From: Streptomyces sp. NRRL WC-3605
GTDB lineage: Bacteria > Actinomycetota > Actinomycetes > Streptomycetales > Streptomycetaceae
Assembly: GCF_001509795.1 (NCBI RefSeq)
Contig: NZ_LLZN01000035.1
Span: 62,001-126,000, forward strand
Direction of reading: 5' to 3'
Length of the DNA: 64,000 nt
Shown: positions 52,613 through 62,462 of the stretch, piece by piece
How positions within the stretch are numbered: position 1 is the stretch's first letter
Layout: each line of letters opens with the position of its first letter
Position numbers and translations under genes: made by a program
Notes under the pieces: generated by a model
Seen by the model: only the letters and a program-made list of their open reading frames with translations
Told to the model about the DNA's origin: nothing
Databases searched by the model: none

Positions 52613-53788
52613 ATGTCCGTCAACAAGTCAGCAGCCACACTCGTCGACGTCCCGCGCGGGCTCGCGGGAGTCGTCGTGACCGACACCGAGGTCGGCGACG
52701 TCCGGGGGCGCGAGGGCTTCTACCACTACCGCCAGTACTCCGCTGTCGAGCTGGCGCGGACCCGTCCGTTCGAGGACGTGTGGCACCTCCTCGTCCACGG
52801 CGAGCTGCCGGACGCCGAGCGGGCCGCCGCCTTCCGCGCCGAGACCGTCGCACTGAGGCGGCTCCCGGACGAGGTGCGGGTGGTCCTGCCGGCGCTCGCC
52901 GCGGGCAGCGGGGGCTCCGGCCCGCTGGCCGGACTGCGCACCGCGTTGTCCCTGCTGGGCGCGTCGAAGGGCTTCAAGCCCGTGTACGACCTCGACACCG
53001 GGCAGCGCCGCCGGGACACGCTGGCCGCCGCGGCGGCCGTACCCACGCTGCTGGCCGCGCTGCACCGGCTCGGGAACGGACTCGACCCCGTGGAGCCGCG
53101 TGACGACCTGTCCTACGCGGCGAACTACCTGTACATGGTGACGGGGGAGGAGCCCGGGCCGGAGCGGGCACGGGCCGTCGAGCAATACTTGATCTCGACC
53201 ATTGACCATGGATTCAATGCGTCAACCTTCACGGCACGGGTCATCGCCTCCACGGGGGCGGATGTCGCGGCCTGCCTGGTGGGGGCCGTGGGCGCGCTGT
53301 CCGGGCCGCTGCACGGGGGTGCTCCCAGCCGGGCGCTGGACACGCTGGACACGCTGGACGCGATCGGGACGCCGGACCGCATCGACGCGTGGATCCGTGA
53401 ACGCGTCCTCGCCGGTGACCGCATCATGGGCTTCGGGCACCCGGTCTACCGCACGGAGGATCCCCGCTCACGGATGCTCCGGGAGATCGCCCGGTCCTTC
53501 GGCGGCCCGCGCGTCGACTTCGCCGTGGAGGTCGAACGGCGCGTGGAGGCGATCCTGGCCGAACTGAAGCCGGGCCGCGAACTGCACACGAACGTCGAGT
53601 TCTACGCGGGTGTGGTCATGGAACTGTGCGGCCTGCCCCGCGAGATGTTCACCCCGACGTTCGCGGCGGCCCGCGTCGTCGGCTGGAGCGCCAACCTGCT
53701 GGAACAGGCGGAGGACTCGAAGATCATCCGCCCGGCGGCGCGGTACGTGGGTCCGGGGGCACCGGTGGCGGTGCCGGAGGCGGCCTGA
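52613..53788 (+). CDS. Citrate synthase (or 2-methylcitrate synthase)
   Basis: A 391-residue type II-like citrate synthase: YRQYSAVELARTRPFEDVWHLL, the first catalytic His in GPLHGGAPS, the second in GFGHPVYRTEDPRSR, and the third position as NVEFYAG, where Glu stands in place of the usual Asp. ATG 52613 follows GGGAGGCATCC. It condenses acetyl-CoA or propionyl-CoA with oxaloacetate. It is divergent from the HTH-citrate synthase gene. The stretch 53189-53225 uses AT-rich codons unlike its surroundings. Confidence 0.88.
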   Translation: MSVNKSAATLVDVPRGLAGVVVTDTEVGDVRGREGFYHYRQYSAVELARTRPFEDVWHLLVHGELPDAERAAAFRAETVALRRLPDEVRVVLPALAAGSGGSGPLAGLRTALSLLGASKGFKPVYDLDTGQRRRDTLAAAAAVPTLLAALHRLGNGLDPVEPRDDLSYAANYLYMVTGEEPGPERARAVEQYLISTIDHGFNASTFTARVIASTGADVAACLVGAVGALSGPLHGGAPSRALDTLDTLDAIGTPDRIDAWIRERVLAGDRIMGFGHPVYRTEDPRSRMLREIARSFGGPRVDFAVEVERRVEAILAELKPGRELHTNVEFYAGVVMELCGLPREMFTPTFAAARVVGWSANLLEQAEDSKIIRPAARYVGPGAPVAVPEAA

Positions 53789-53978
53789 GCCGCAAGGCCG
53801 AGAGGCGGTCCTGACATACGTGTGGCCTGGCGCCGTTCTGGCTCCAGGCCTCATCGGGAGTAGATCGAGCAGTCACGAGGTGACGGTCTGCTCGCGAGTC
53901 GGAATACCCGGTTCGCTCAGTGGTGGCGCGAGGTCGGGCGTCACTTCAGACGACGATAGGGGTGCGTGCTCGTCCGGG

Positions 53979-54230
53979 TCAGGCGTCGGGAATATCGGCC
54001 TTGGCACGGATCAACGTCTCTCTGCTCACGACCACGATGCGTTCGTAGTCGGCGCGCGACGCGTCGGCGGGGAGTTCTCGCTCAAGCGCCTCGGTTGCCT
54101 CGGTGCCGATCACGGCGAAGTTCCCGTCGCTCAGTTCGAACACATCCGGGCAGTTGCCACCCGAGGCACTGCCTCGGGCACTTGGAGGCACACCAATGCG
54201 GCGCTTGATCTTCAAGATACTTCCGATCAC
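53979..54230 (-). CDS. Small hypothetical protein
   Basis: An 83-residue protein (MIGSILKIKRRIGVPPSARG...) ending ERIVVVSRETLIRAKADIP. It contains the segment CPDVFELSDGNFAVIG, like other small Streptomyces proteins found next to DUF6082 genes. Function unknown. Codon use is less GC-biased than in neighbours. It is followed at 54336 by the co-directional DUF6082 gene's stop. Confidence 0.65.
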   Translation of the reverse strand: MIGSILKIKRRIGVPPSARGSASGGNCPDVFELSDGNFAVIGTEATEALERELPADASRADYERIVVVSRETLIRAKADIPDA

Positions 54231-54335
54231 TACGGAGGGTTAGCGGACGGCAGAACGTTACTGGGATTCGTGACGTCCGGCTGACAAAGAACCCGAGTCG
54301 TAGCGATGTGTCGGACCCCGATGGCAGACGGTACT

Positions 54336-54899
54336 TCAGCCGTCGTCCGTGGGATTCGTCGGTGGGTTGCCGACCACCCACCACTCATCCGTGTCGGCCT
54401 CGTCGAGGTCCTTGACCAATTGGTCGACGATTCGGCCCAGCTGGGCCTCGTCGGACGAGTCGGCGAGGGTCGCGCGCAGCGCCTTGGAGGCCTCCCAGTA
54501 CTCGCGCATCAGGGGGTTGTGCATGAGTTCGCGTGCGTGCCCGTGGAACTCCTCCAGGTCGATGAGTTCCGCTCGGTAGAGGTGGTAGAGGTTGACGTAC
54601 CAGGCGTTGGCATAGAAGTACTGGCGGCGCTTCGCCACCGGAGTACCCGGAGCGTAGGTGTCGATCACAGCGGCAAGCGCCGGATCGTCGATCGCCCGGG
54701 ACAGCAGTTCCCAGTGCATGCGCTGCTGATGGGCCAGGGCTCTGCGCCGGGAGGTCAGTTCCTCCAGTTCCAGGCGCCTCAACTGCACCTTCTCCGCTTC
54801 CTGGCTGCGGCGCGCGGCCAGAGTCATTCCCGCAGTTGCGAGTACGAGACCGGCCGCGACGGAGCCCAACCTCCTCGCGGCACTCTTTTTTGTGGCCAT
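54336..54899 (-). CDS. DUF6082 family membrane-anchored protein
   Basis: A 187-residue protein: basic start (MATKKSAARRLGS), one hydrophobic helix (VAAGLVLATAGMTLAA), then a helical charged domain with WELLSRAIDDPALAAVI, YFYANAWYVNLYHLYRAELI and LMREYWEASKALR, the DUF6082 pattern. Function unknown. ATG 54899 has GGGGGTTGTC upstream. It is upstream of the 83-residue gene on the same strand and the two may be cotranscribed. Confidence 0.72.
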   Translation of the reverse strand: MATKKSAARRLGSVAAGLVLATAGMTLAARRSQEAEKVQLRRLELEELTSRRRALAHQQRMHWELLSRAIDDPALAAVIDTYAPGTPVAKRRQYFYANAWYVNLYHLYRAELIDLEEFHGHARELMHNPLMREYWEASKALRATLADSSDEAQLGRIVDQLVKDLDEADTDEWWVVGNPPTNPTDDG

Positions 54900-55222
54900 G
54901 ACAACCCCCGAATCAGGCGGCGGCCGTCCGCCGGTCGTCGGGATGTGGGTCGACCGGAGGGGACCGGCGAGCGGTGGGCGGCGCTTGCCGTCTCCCAGAG
55001 TGCCGAGCGGCTCTGATCGGCGGGGAGGCGGAGAGGAGGCGCACGGAGGGAAGCGAGGGTCGCACACTCCAGCGCCATGCCAGACGTCTGCCCGGCAAGT
55101 GCTGCTAACAATCGTTCACTTCGCGGCGATTCTCACCGCTCGTATCCTGGTCCGGCAGTCATTCCTCATCCGTGCGCCGGGCCACGAGCCGGTGCACCCG
55201 TCGGCGTGAGAGAGGTCGCACG
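54900..55222. other. Divergent intergenic region
   Basis: About 320 bases between the DUF6082 gene and the COG0523 GTPase gene. No gene was seen. AACAATCGTTCAC at 55109 lies in an AT-richer patch that may hold promoters; no Zur-like palindrome was identified with confidence. Confidence 0.4.
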
Positions 55223-56344
55223 GTGACTCAGCCGAGCCAGGGCCCGCAGCAGATTCCGGTCGTCGTCCTCGCCGGATTCCTCGGTTCCGGCAAGACGACT
55301 CTGCTCAACCACCTCCTGCACCACAGTGGAGGCACCCGGATCGGCGCGATCGTCAACGACTTCGGCGCCATCGAGATCGACGCGCTCGCCGTCGCCGGGG
55401 CGCTCGGCGACTCCACCGTGTCCCTGGGCAACGGCTGCCTGTGCTGCGCGGTCGACTCCAGTGAGCTGGACGGCTATCTGGAGCGGCTCGCCCGGCCCGG
55501 CACCGGGATCGACGTCATCGTCATCGAGGCCAGCGGCCTCGCCGAACCGCAGGAACTCGTCCGGATGCTGCTCGCCAGCGAACTGCCCGGCATCGTGTAC
55601 GGCGGACTCGTCGAGGTCGTCGACGCCGCCGAGTTCGACGCCACCCGGAGCAAGCACCCCGAGATCGACCGGCATCTCGCCCTCGCCGATCTCGTCGTCG
55701 TCAACAAGCTGGACCGGGCCGCGGACCGCGAGCGCGTGCTCGGGCTCGTTCGCGAACTGGCGGACCACGCCGCCGTCGTCCCCGCCACCTACGGCCGGAT
55801 CGACCCCGGGTTCCTCTTCGACTGCCGGCCCAGCGAGGAGCGCGTCGGACAACTGTCGTTCGACGATCTGCACCAGCACGACGACCCGGCCGGACAGAGC
55901 CAGGCCCACGACGGGCATCTGCACACCGGCTACGACAGCCTGTCGTTCAGCTCCGACGTCCCCCTCGACCCGCGCCGGCTGATCGCCTTCCTCGACGGCA
56001 GGGCAGAGGGGCTGTACCGGATCAAGGGGTACGTGGACTTCGGCGCGTACGACCCCGCGAACCGCTACGGCGTGCACGCCGTCGGGCCGTTCCTGCGCTT
56101 CTACCCGGAGCGGTGGCCGGACGGGACACCCCGCCGCACCCAGCTCGTCCTCATCGGCTCCGGCATCGACACGGCCGCGCTGGAGAAGGACCTGCGGGTG
56201 TGCGTGAGCGACGCCCCGCACACCGCGGACGAGCACGGCATGTGGGGCGTCCTCCGCTATGTGCGGGACCCGGAGGCCGACGAGGGGCGGGACCCGGACG
56301 ACGACGGCGAGGGGCGCGACACCGGCCCGGAGGAGGCCGCCTGA
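55223..56344 (+). CDS. CobW/COG0523-family metal-handling GTPase
   Basis: A 373-residue G3E GTPase: Walker A GFLGSGKTTLLN, the metal-binding GNGCLCCAVD (CxCC), Walker B-like IVIEASGLAEP, and the guanine motif VVNKLD. A His/Asp-rich loop (HQHDDPAGQSQAHDGHLH) in the middle is a likely metal-storage site. The CobW_C domain follows (GLYRIKGYVDFG). Such proteins deliver zinc or cobalt to client enzymes. GTG 55223 follows GAGAGAGG. The C-terminal tail is acidic. Confidence 0.86.
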   Translation: MTQPSQGPQQIPVVVLAGFLGSGKTTLLNHLLHHSGGTRIGAIVNDFGAIEIDALAVAGALGDSTVSLGNGCLCCAVDSSELDGYLERLARPGTGIDVIVIEASGLAEPQELVRMLLASELPGIVYGGLVEVVDAAEFDATRSKHPEIDRHLALADLVVVNKLDRAADRERVLGLVRELADHAAVVPATYGRIDPGFLFDCRPSEERVGQLSFDDLHQHDDPAGQSQAHDGHLHTGYDSLSFSSDVPLDPRRLIAFLDGRAEGLYRIKGYVDFGAYDPANRYGVHAVGPFLRFYPERWPDGTPRRTQLVLIGSGIDTAALEKDLRVCVSDAPHTADEHGMWGVLRYVRDPEADEGRDPDDDGEGRDTGPEEAA

Positions 56345-56374
56345 CGCGCACGGCCTCCCTCGTCGAGGCGCCCT

Positions 56375-58831
56375 CTAGAACGGCCCCGCCACCACCGCGA
56401 CCGTCTTCGGCAGGGACACACCCGAGCCGTCGCGGCGCGGGTCGATCTCGGGCAGCTCGGCCGGGGTGCCGTTCTTCTGGGCGGCCCGCGCCGGGGCGGC
56501 GCCCGCCCAGGCCAGGGACAGGCAGTCCTCGCCCTTCAGGAACCGCTGGCAGCGCACGCCGCCCGTGGCGCGGCCCTTGCGCGGGTACTGGTCGAACGGG
56601 GTCATCTTGGCCGTCGTCTGGACCGAGTCGTCCAGGGTGCCGCGCGAGCCCGCGACCGTGAACACCACCGCGTCGGACGCCGGGTCCACCGCCGTGAAGG
56701 AGATGACCTTCGCGCCCTCCGCGAGCTTGATGCCGGTCACACCGCCCGCCGGACGGCCCTGCGGGCGGACCGCGGACGCCTGGTAGCGCAGCAGCTGGGC
56801 GTCGTCCGTGATGAAGACGAGGTCCTCCTCGCCGGTACGCAGCTCGACCGCGCCGACGATCCGGTCACCCTCCTTGAGGGTGATGACCTCCAGCTCCTCC
56901 TTGTTGGACGGGTAGTCGGGCACGACCCGCTTGACCACGCCCTGCTCGGTGCCCAGCGCCAGGCCGGGGGAGGACTCGTCGAGCGTCATCAGGCAGACCA
57001 CCCGCTCGCCGTCCTCGAGGGAGAGGAACTCCGACAGCGGCGCCCCGCCCGCCAGGTTGGGCCGCGACGCGGTCTCCGGGAGCTGCGGCAGATCGACCAC
57101 GCTGATCCGCAGCAGCCGGCCCGCCGACGTCACCGCGCCCGCCTCGCCCCGCGCCGTGGCCGGCACCGCCGAGACGATCACGTCGTGCTTGGACCGCTTG
57201 GCGTCGCCGTCGTCGGTGAACGGGTCACCGTTCGCCGTACGGGCCAGCAGGCCCGTCGAGGACAGCAGCACCCGGCACGGGTCGTCCGCGACCTGCAGCG
57301 GCACGGCGGACACCTGGGTGCCGGACGACTCCAGCAGGACCGTACGCCGCTCGGTGCCGAACTTCTTCGCCACCGCCGCCAGTTCGGCCGAGACCAGCTT
57401 GCGCAGCTCCGCGTCCGAGTCCAGGATCCGGGTCAGCTCGTCGATCTCCCGGGCCAGCCGGTCCTTCTCCGCCTCCAGCTCGATGCGGTCGAACTTGGTG
57501 AGCCGGCGCAGCGGGGTGTCGAGGATGTACTGCGTCTGCACGTCGGAGAGTGAGAAGCGCTCCATCAGGCGCTCCTTGGCCTGGGCGCCGTTCTCGCTGG
57601 AGCGGATCAGGCGGATGACCTCGTCGATGTCGATGAGCGCCGTGAGCAGGCCCTCGACCAGGTGCAGTCGGTCCCGCCGCTTGCCGCGCCGGAACTCGCT
57701 GCGCCGCCGTACGACCTCGAAGCGGTGGTCGAGGTAGACCTCCAGCAGCTCCTTCAGGCCCAGGGTGAGGGGCTGCCCGTCGACCAGCGCCACATTGTTG
57801 ATGCCGAAGGACTCCTCCATCGGCGTCAGCTTGTACAGCTGCTCCAGGACGGCCTCCGGCACGAAGCCGTTCTTGATCTCGATGACCAGGCGCAGCCCGT
57901 GCTCGCGGTCGGTGAGGTCCTTGACGTCCGCGATGCCCTGGAGCTTCTTCGAGCCGACCAGGTCCTTGATCTTGGCGATCACCTTCTCCGGGCCGACCGC
58001 GAACGGCAGCTCGGTGACGACGAGGCCCTTGCGGCGGGCGGTGACCGTCTCGATCTCGACCGTCGCGCGGATCTTGAAGGTGCCGCGGCCCGTCGCGTAG
58101 GCGTCCCGGATGCCGGAGAGGCCGACGATCCGGCCGCCCGTGGGCAGGTCGGGGCCGGGGACGTGCTTCATCAGCGTGTCCAGATCCGCGTTCGGGTGGC
58201 GGATCAGGTGCCGGGCGGCCGCGATGACCTCGGACAGGTTGTGCGGCGGCATGTTCGTCGCCATGCCGACGGCGATGCCGGAGGCGCCGTTGACCAGGAG
58301 GTTCGGGAAGGCGGCCGGCAGGGCGACCGGCTCCTGCTCCTGGCCGTCGTAGTTCGGGGCGAAGTCGACCGTGTCCTCGTCGATCGACTCCGTCATCAGG
58401 CTCGTCGCCTGGGCCTGCCGGCACTCGGTGTACCGCATGGCGGCCGGCGGGTCGTCGTTGCCCAGGGAGCCGAAGTTGCCGTGGCCGTCGACCAGCGGGA
58501 CGCGCATCGAGAAGGGCTGCGCCATGCGCACCAGGGCGTCGTAGATCGACGCGTCGCCGTGCGGGTGCAGCTTGCCCATGACCTCGCCGACGACACGGGC
58601 GCACTTCACATAGCCGCGGTCGGGGCGCAGGCCCATCTCGTTCATCTGGTAGACGATCCGGCGGTGCACCGGCTTCAGCCCGTCGCGGGCGTCCGGCAGG
58701 GCACGCGAGTAGATGACCGAGTAGGCGTACTCGAGGAAGGAGCCCTGCATCTCGTCGACGACGTCGATGTCGAGGATCCGCTCCTCGAACGAGTCGTCGG
58801 GCGGCGGGGTCTTCGTGCTGCGGCGGGCCAT
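56375..58831 (-). CDS. parC: DNA topoisomerase IV (type IIA) subunit A
   Basis: An 818-residue subunit with the quinolone-target region [19 protein letters not shown], catalytic Tyr134 (AAMRYTECR) and a six-bladed C-terminal beta-pinwheel (for example [18 protein letters not shown] and [16 protein letters not shown]). A GyrA-box (QRRGGKG) is missing, which supports topoisomerase IV (decatenation) rather than gyrase. ATG 58831 follows AGAAGGAG; the longer frame reads through the leader. It should partner parE at 43.4-45.5 kb. Confidence 0.93.
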   Translation of the reverse strand: MARRSTKTPPPDDSFEERILDIDVVDEMQGSFLEYAYSVIYSRALPDARDGLKPVHRRIVYQMNEMGLRPDRGYVKCARVVGEVMGKLHPHGDASIYDALVRMAQPFSMRVPLVDGHGNFGSLGNDDPPAAMRYTECRQAQATSLMTESIDEDTVDFAPNYDGQEQEPVALPAAFPNLLVNGASGIAVGMATNMPPHNLSEVIAAARHLIRHPNADLDTLMKHVPGPDLPTGGRIVGLSGIRDAYATGRGTFKIRATVEIETVTARRKGLVVTELPFAVGPEKVIAKIKDLVGSKKLQGIADVKDLTDREHGLRLVIEIKNGFVPEAVLEQLYKLTPMEESFGINNVALVDGQPLTLGLKELLEVYLDHRFEVVRRRSEFRRGKRRDRLHLVEGLLTALIDIDEVIRLIRSSENGAQAKERLMERFSLSDVQTQYILDTPLRRLTKFDRIELEAEKDRLAREIDELTRILDSDAELRKLVSAELAAVAKKFGTERRTVLLESSGTQVSAVPLQVADDPCRVLLSSTGLLARTANGDPFTDDGDAKRSKHDVIVSAVPATARGEAGAVTSAGRLLRISVVDLPQLPETASRPNLAGGAPLSEFLSLEDGERVVCLMTLDESSPGLALGTEQGVVKRVVPDYPSNKEELEVITLKEGDRIVGAVELRTGEEDLVFITDDAQLLRYQASAVRPQGRPAGGVTGIKLAEGAKVISFTAVDPASDAVVFTVAGSRGTLDDSVQTTAKMTPFDQYPRKGRATGGVRCQRFLKGEDCLSLAWAGAAPARAAQKNGTPAELPEIDPRRDGSGVSLPKTVAVVAGPF

Positions 58832-59339
58832 CGCTGCCGGCTCCTTCTGTGTGCTGTGGCGCAAGCGTGTGACGGGTCTGACGCGGACCATTGTGGACCG
58901 CGGCACTGACAACCACCGACCAGGACCCGATGTTGGGCTCCCGCCCGGCGAGGTGAAGTGTCGCCGACGCCGGTCTCCTCCCGCGACCGCGGTGGCGCAC
59001 GGGACACCGGCACCCCCTAGGGACCGCGCACGGCGCCGGCGGCAAGCCGGTGCCGCGCGACCGTTCACCCTCAGGGGTGATCGACGCGAAGCATGCCAGG
59101 TCGAGCCGACCGGCGTCGGCCCGGGTCCCGGACCGCCCCGCCCCGCCGCATCGGCCCAGCCAGGCCGGGCGAAGGGGCCAGGAGGGCCCTGAGGGAGGCC
59201 GACGGAGGCCGCGGCCGGCACCGGACCGGCCCGGCGTCTTCAGCGGGAACTTCGCCGAGCCTCCGCACGCTGCATACAGTGGCAGGAGCTGAGCGGGATC
59301 CGCTCGACACAACGCAGCGCACGCGACCGGAAGGACACC
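58832..59339. other. Divergent intergenic region between parC and the M16 genes
   Basis: About 500 bases without a convincing gene. TTCGCC (59251-59256) and TACAGT (59275-59280) at 18-base spacing could be the promoter of the peptidase operon. Confidence 0.4.
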
Positions 59340-60689
59340 TTGCCCATGGGTCACACGGCCACACCGGAGGCACAATCCGGCGGCCTCACCGCGACCGAGC
59401 ACCGCCTGGCCAACGGCCTGCGCGTGGTGCTCTCCGAGGACCACCTCACGCCGGTCGCCGCGGTCTGCCTCTGGTACGACGTCGGCTCCCGCCACGAGGT
59501 CAAGGGCCGTACCGGACTCGCCCACCTCTTCGAGCACCTGATGTTCCAGGGATCGAACAGCGTGAAGGGCACGGGCCACTTCGAACTCGTCCAGGGCGCG
59601 GGCGGCTCACCTAACGGCACCACCAGCTTCGAGCGCACCAACTACTTCGAGACCATGCCCGCCCACCAGCTGGAGCTCGCGCTGTGGCTGGAGGCCGACC
59701 GCATGGGCAGCCTCCTGGTGGCGCTCGACGAGGAGGGCCTGGAGAACCAGCGGGACGTCGTGAAGAACGAGCGGCGCCAGCGCTACGACAACGTCCCGTA
59801 CGGCACCGCCTTCGAGCGCCTGACCGCGATGTCGTACCCCGACGGGCACCCCTACCACCACACGCCGATCGGCTCGATGGCCGACCTCGACGCGGCCAGC
59901 CTGGAGGACGCGCGCGCGTTCTTCCGCACCTACTACGCGCCGAACAACGCCGTGCTGTCGATCGTCGGCGACATCGACCCGGAGCAGACGCTGGCCTGGG
60001 TCGAGAAGTACTTCGGCTCCATCCCCTCCCACGACGGCAAGCCGGCCCCTCGGGACGGCTCGCTGCCCGACGTCATCGGCGAGGAGCTGCGCGAGGTCGT
60101 CGAGGAGAACGTCCCCGCGCGCGCGATGATGGCCGCCTACCGCCTCCCCGCCGACGGCAGCCGCGAGTGCGACGCGGCCGACCTGGCGCTGACGGTCCTC
60201 GGCGGCGGCGAGTCCTCCCGCCTGTACAACCGGCTCGTGCGGCGCGACCGCACGGCCGTGGCGGCCGGTTTCGGCCTGCTCCGCCTGGCCGGCGCGCCCT
60301 CGCTGGGCTGGCTGGACGTGAAGACCTCCGGTGACGTCGAGGTGCCCGTGATCGAGGCGGCCGTCGACGAGGAGCTCGCCCGCTTCGCCGCGGAGGGCCC
60401 CACCGCCGAGGAGATGGAACGCGCGCAGGCCCAGCTGGAGCGCGAGTGGCTGGACCGGCTCGGCACCTGCGCCGGCCGCGCGGACGAACTGTGCCGGTAC
60501 GCCGTCCTGTTCGGCGACCCGCAGCTCGCCTTCACCGCCGTGCAGCGCGTGCTCGCCGTCACCGCCGAGGAGGTGCGGGCGGTCGCCCAGGCCCGGCTGC
60601 GCCCCGACAACCGCGCCGTGCTCGTGTACGAGCCGACCGCCGCCGAGGCCGACGAGATCACCGACGAGAACGAGGAGTCGGCGCAGTGA
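59340..60689 (+). CDS. M16 family zinc peptidase, active subunit
   Basis: A 449-residue pitrilysin/processing-peptidase-type enzyme with inverted zinc motif HLFEHLMF (HxxEH) near residue 60 and a third ligand Glu in the downstream NERRQRYDN region. Both half-domains are visible (second from about 225). TTG 59340 sits six bases after AAGGA; ATG 59346 is the alternative (447 residues). The downstream gene overlaps by four bases and encodes the partner subunit. It probably cleaves small peptides or leader sequences in the cytoplasm; no signal peptide was seen. Confidence 0.88.
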   Translation: MPMGHTATPEAQSGGLTATEHRLANGLRVVLSEDHLTPVAAVCLWYDVGSRHEVKGRTGLAHLFEHLMFQGSNSVKGTGHFELVQGAGGSPNGTTSFERTNYFETMPAHQLELALWLEADRMGSLLVALDEEGLENQRDVVKNERRQRYDNVPYGTAFERLTAMSYPDGHPYHHTPIGSMADLDAASLEDARAFFRTYYAPNNAVLSIVGDIDPEQTLAWVEKYFGSIPSHDGKPAPRDGSLPDVIGEELREVVEENVPARAMMAAYRLPADGSRECDAADLALTVLGGGESSRLYNRLVRRDRTAVAAGFGLLRLAGAPSLGWLDVKTSGDVEVPVIEAAVDEELARFAAEGPTAEEMERAQAQLEREWLDRLGTCAGRADELCRYAVLFGDPQLAFTAVQRVLAVTAEEVRAVAQARLRPDNRAVLVYEPTAAEADEITDENEESAQ

Positions 60690-62074
60690 CCGAGCTCGCC
60701 AGCATGGAGTTCCACCCGCAGCCCCAGGCCGGCGCGCCCCGGCCCTGGGCGTTCCCGGCCCCCGAACGCGGCACGCTGGACAACGGCCTGACGGTGCTGC
60801 GCTGCCACCGCCCCGGCCAGCAGGTCGTCGCCGTCGAGGTCCTCCTCGACACTCCGCTCGACGCCGAGCCCAAGGGCCTGGACGGCATCGCCACGATCAT
60901 GGCGCGGGCCCTGTCCGAGGGCACCGACAAGCACACCGCCGAGGAGTACGCCGCCGAGCTGGAGCGCTGCGGCGCCACGCTCGACGCCTACGCCGACCAC
61001 CCCGGCGTCCGGGTCAGCCTGGAGGTGCCGGTCTCCCGGCTGCCGAAGGCGCTGGACCTGCTCGCCGACGCGCTCAGGGCGCCGCTCTTCGCCGACGCCG
61101 AGGTGGAGCGCCTGGTGCGCAACCGCCTGGACGAGATCCCGCACGAGCTGGCGAACCCCTCGCGCCGGGCCGCCAAGGAGCTCGCCCGGCAGCTGTTCCC
61201 GGCGTCCTCGCGCATGTCGCGCCCGCGCCAGGGCACCGAGGAGACCGTCGCCGGCATCGACTCCGCGGCCGTCCGTGCCTTCTTCGAGCGGCATGTGCGC
61301 CCCTCGACGTCCACGGTCGTGGTCGTCGGCGACCTCACGGGTGTCGACCTCGACGCCCTGCTCGGCGACAGCCTGGGCGCCTGGACCGGTTCGCAGGCCG
61401 AGCCGCGGCCCGTCCCGCCGGTCACCGCCGACGACACCGGACGCGTCGTCATCGTGGACCGCCCCGGCGCCGTGCAGACGCAGCTGCTGATCGGCCGGGT
61501 CGGCCCCGACCGGCACGACCGCGTGTGGCCGGCGCAGGTCCTCGGCACGTACTGCCTCGGCGGCACCCTCACCTCCCGCCTGGACAAGGTCCTCCGCGAG
61601 GAGAAGGGCTACACCTACGGCGTGCGCGCCTTCGGGCAGGTCCTGCGCTCCGCGCCGGACGGCACCGGCGCCTCGATGCTCGCCATCACAGGCTCCGTCG
61701 ACACCCCCAACACCGGTCCCGCCCTGGACGACCTGTGGACCGTCCTGCGCGGGGTCGCCGCCGAGGGACTCACCGACGCCGAGCGGGACTTCGCCGTGCA
61801 GAACCTGGTCGGGGTGGCGCCGCTGAAGTACGAGACGGCCGCGGCCGTGGCGGGCACACTGGCCGACCAGGTCGAGCAGCACCTTCCCGACGACTTCCAG
61901 GCGACGCTGTACCAGCAGCTCGTCGCCACCGGCACCGTCGAGGCCACGGCCGCGGTCGTGAGCGCCTTCCCGGCCGACCGCCTCGTCACGGTCCTCGTCG
62001 GCGACGCCTCCGCGATCCGGGAGCCCGTCGAAGCCCTCGGCATCGGTGAAGTCACCGTCGTGACGGCCGAGTAG
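60686..62074 (+). CDS. M16 family peptidase-like partner subunit
   Basis: A 462-residue M16-fold protein starting at a GTG that overlaps the previous stop (GTGA). At the position of the HxxEH motif it reads GLDGIATIMARAL, so zinc ligands are missing, while the C-terminal substrate-binding RxxxGxxY region is retained (KVLREEKGYTYGVRAFGQ). Two-subunit M16 enzymes have one catalytic and one regulatory chain, and this gene order and coupling fit that. It is likely inactive on its own. Confidence 0.87.
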   Translation: MTELASMEFHPQPQAGAPRPWAFPAPERGTLDNGLTVLRCHRPGQQVVAVEVLLDTPLDAEPKGLDGIATIMARALSEGTDKHTAEEYAAELERCGATLDAYADHPGVRVSLEVPVSRLPKALDLLADALRAPLFADAEVERLVRNRLDEIPHELANPSRRAAKELARQLFPASSRMSRPRQGTEETVAGIDSAAVRAFFERHVRPSTSTVVVVGDLTGVDLDALLGDSLGAWTGSQAEPRPVPPVTADDTGRVVIVDRPGAVQTQLLIGRVGPDRHDRVWPAQVLGTYCLGGTLTSRLDKVLREEKGYTYGVRAFGQVLRSAPDGTGASMLAITGSVDTPNTGPALDDLWTVLRGVAAEGLTDAERDFAVQNLVGVAPLKYETAAAVAGTLADQVEQHLPDDFQATLYQQLVATGTVEATAAVVSAFPADRLVTVLVGDASAIREPVEALGIGEVTVVTAE

Positions 62075-62108
62075 AGCACGCGCGGGCCCCGTGGCGGGCG
62101 GACGCGCG

Positions 62109-62146
62109 AGGGAGCCCTGATGACGGCAACGTCATCAGGGCTCCCT
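62109..62146 (+). terminator. Terminator after the M16 operon
   Basis: A perfect 16-bp stem AGGGAGCCCTGATGAC / GTCATCAGGGCTCCCT with a 6-base loop, followed by TAT. Confidence 0.9.
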
Positions 62147-62289
62147 TATGCCCGGATTGGGGCGGAGGTGGCCAGTCTGCCCTGTGGGATGCGCTACAAA
62201 AGCCGCGTTCCGTTTGGGAATTGAACACTGCCCCGCTTAGCGTCTTCCGGGCTGTTCGTCACGCAGTGCGCCGCGCCCGCGGCACCGGA

Positions 62290-62440
62290 CAGTCATCGCC
62301 GAGTCCCCGTACGGCGCGAGCCAGGGGAGCCGGGGACCCACCGCAGTCCCTGGGGTGAATCGGACGCCCGCGCAGCCGCGAGGGGGTCCGTAGGAGACCT
62401 TCCTGCTCCGAACCCGTCAGCTAACCCGGTAGGCGAGAGG
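62290..62440 (+). promoter_or_regulatory. ydaO/yuaA-type cyclic di-AMP riboswitch
   Basis: The leader contains the conserved elements of this class: CGCGAGCCAGGGGAGCCGGG, GGGGTGAATC, and the 3' block GTCAGCTAACCCGGTAGGCG (62416-62435), 27 bases before the M23 gene start. In Streptomyces the same riboswitch controls cell-wall hydrolase genes such as rpfA and turns expression down when c-di-AMP is high. Confidence 0.88.
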
Positions 62441-62462
62441 GAAGGAAAGGACCAGCCACCAC

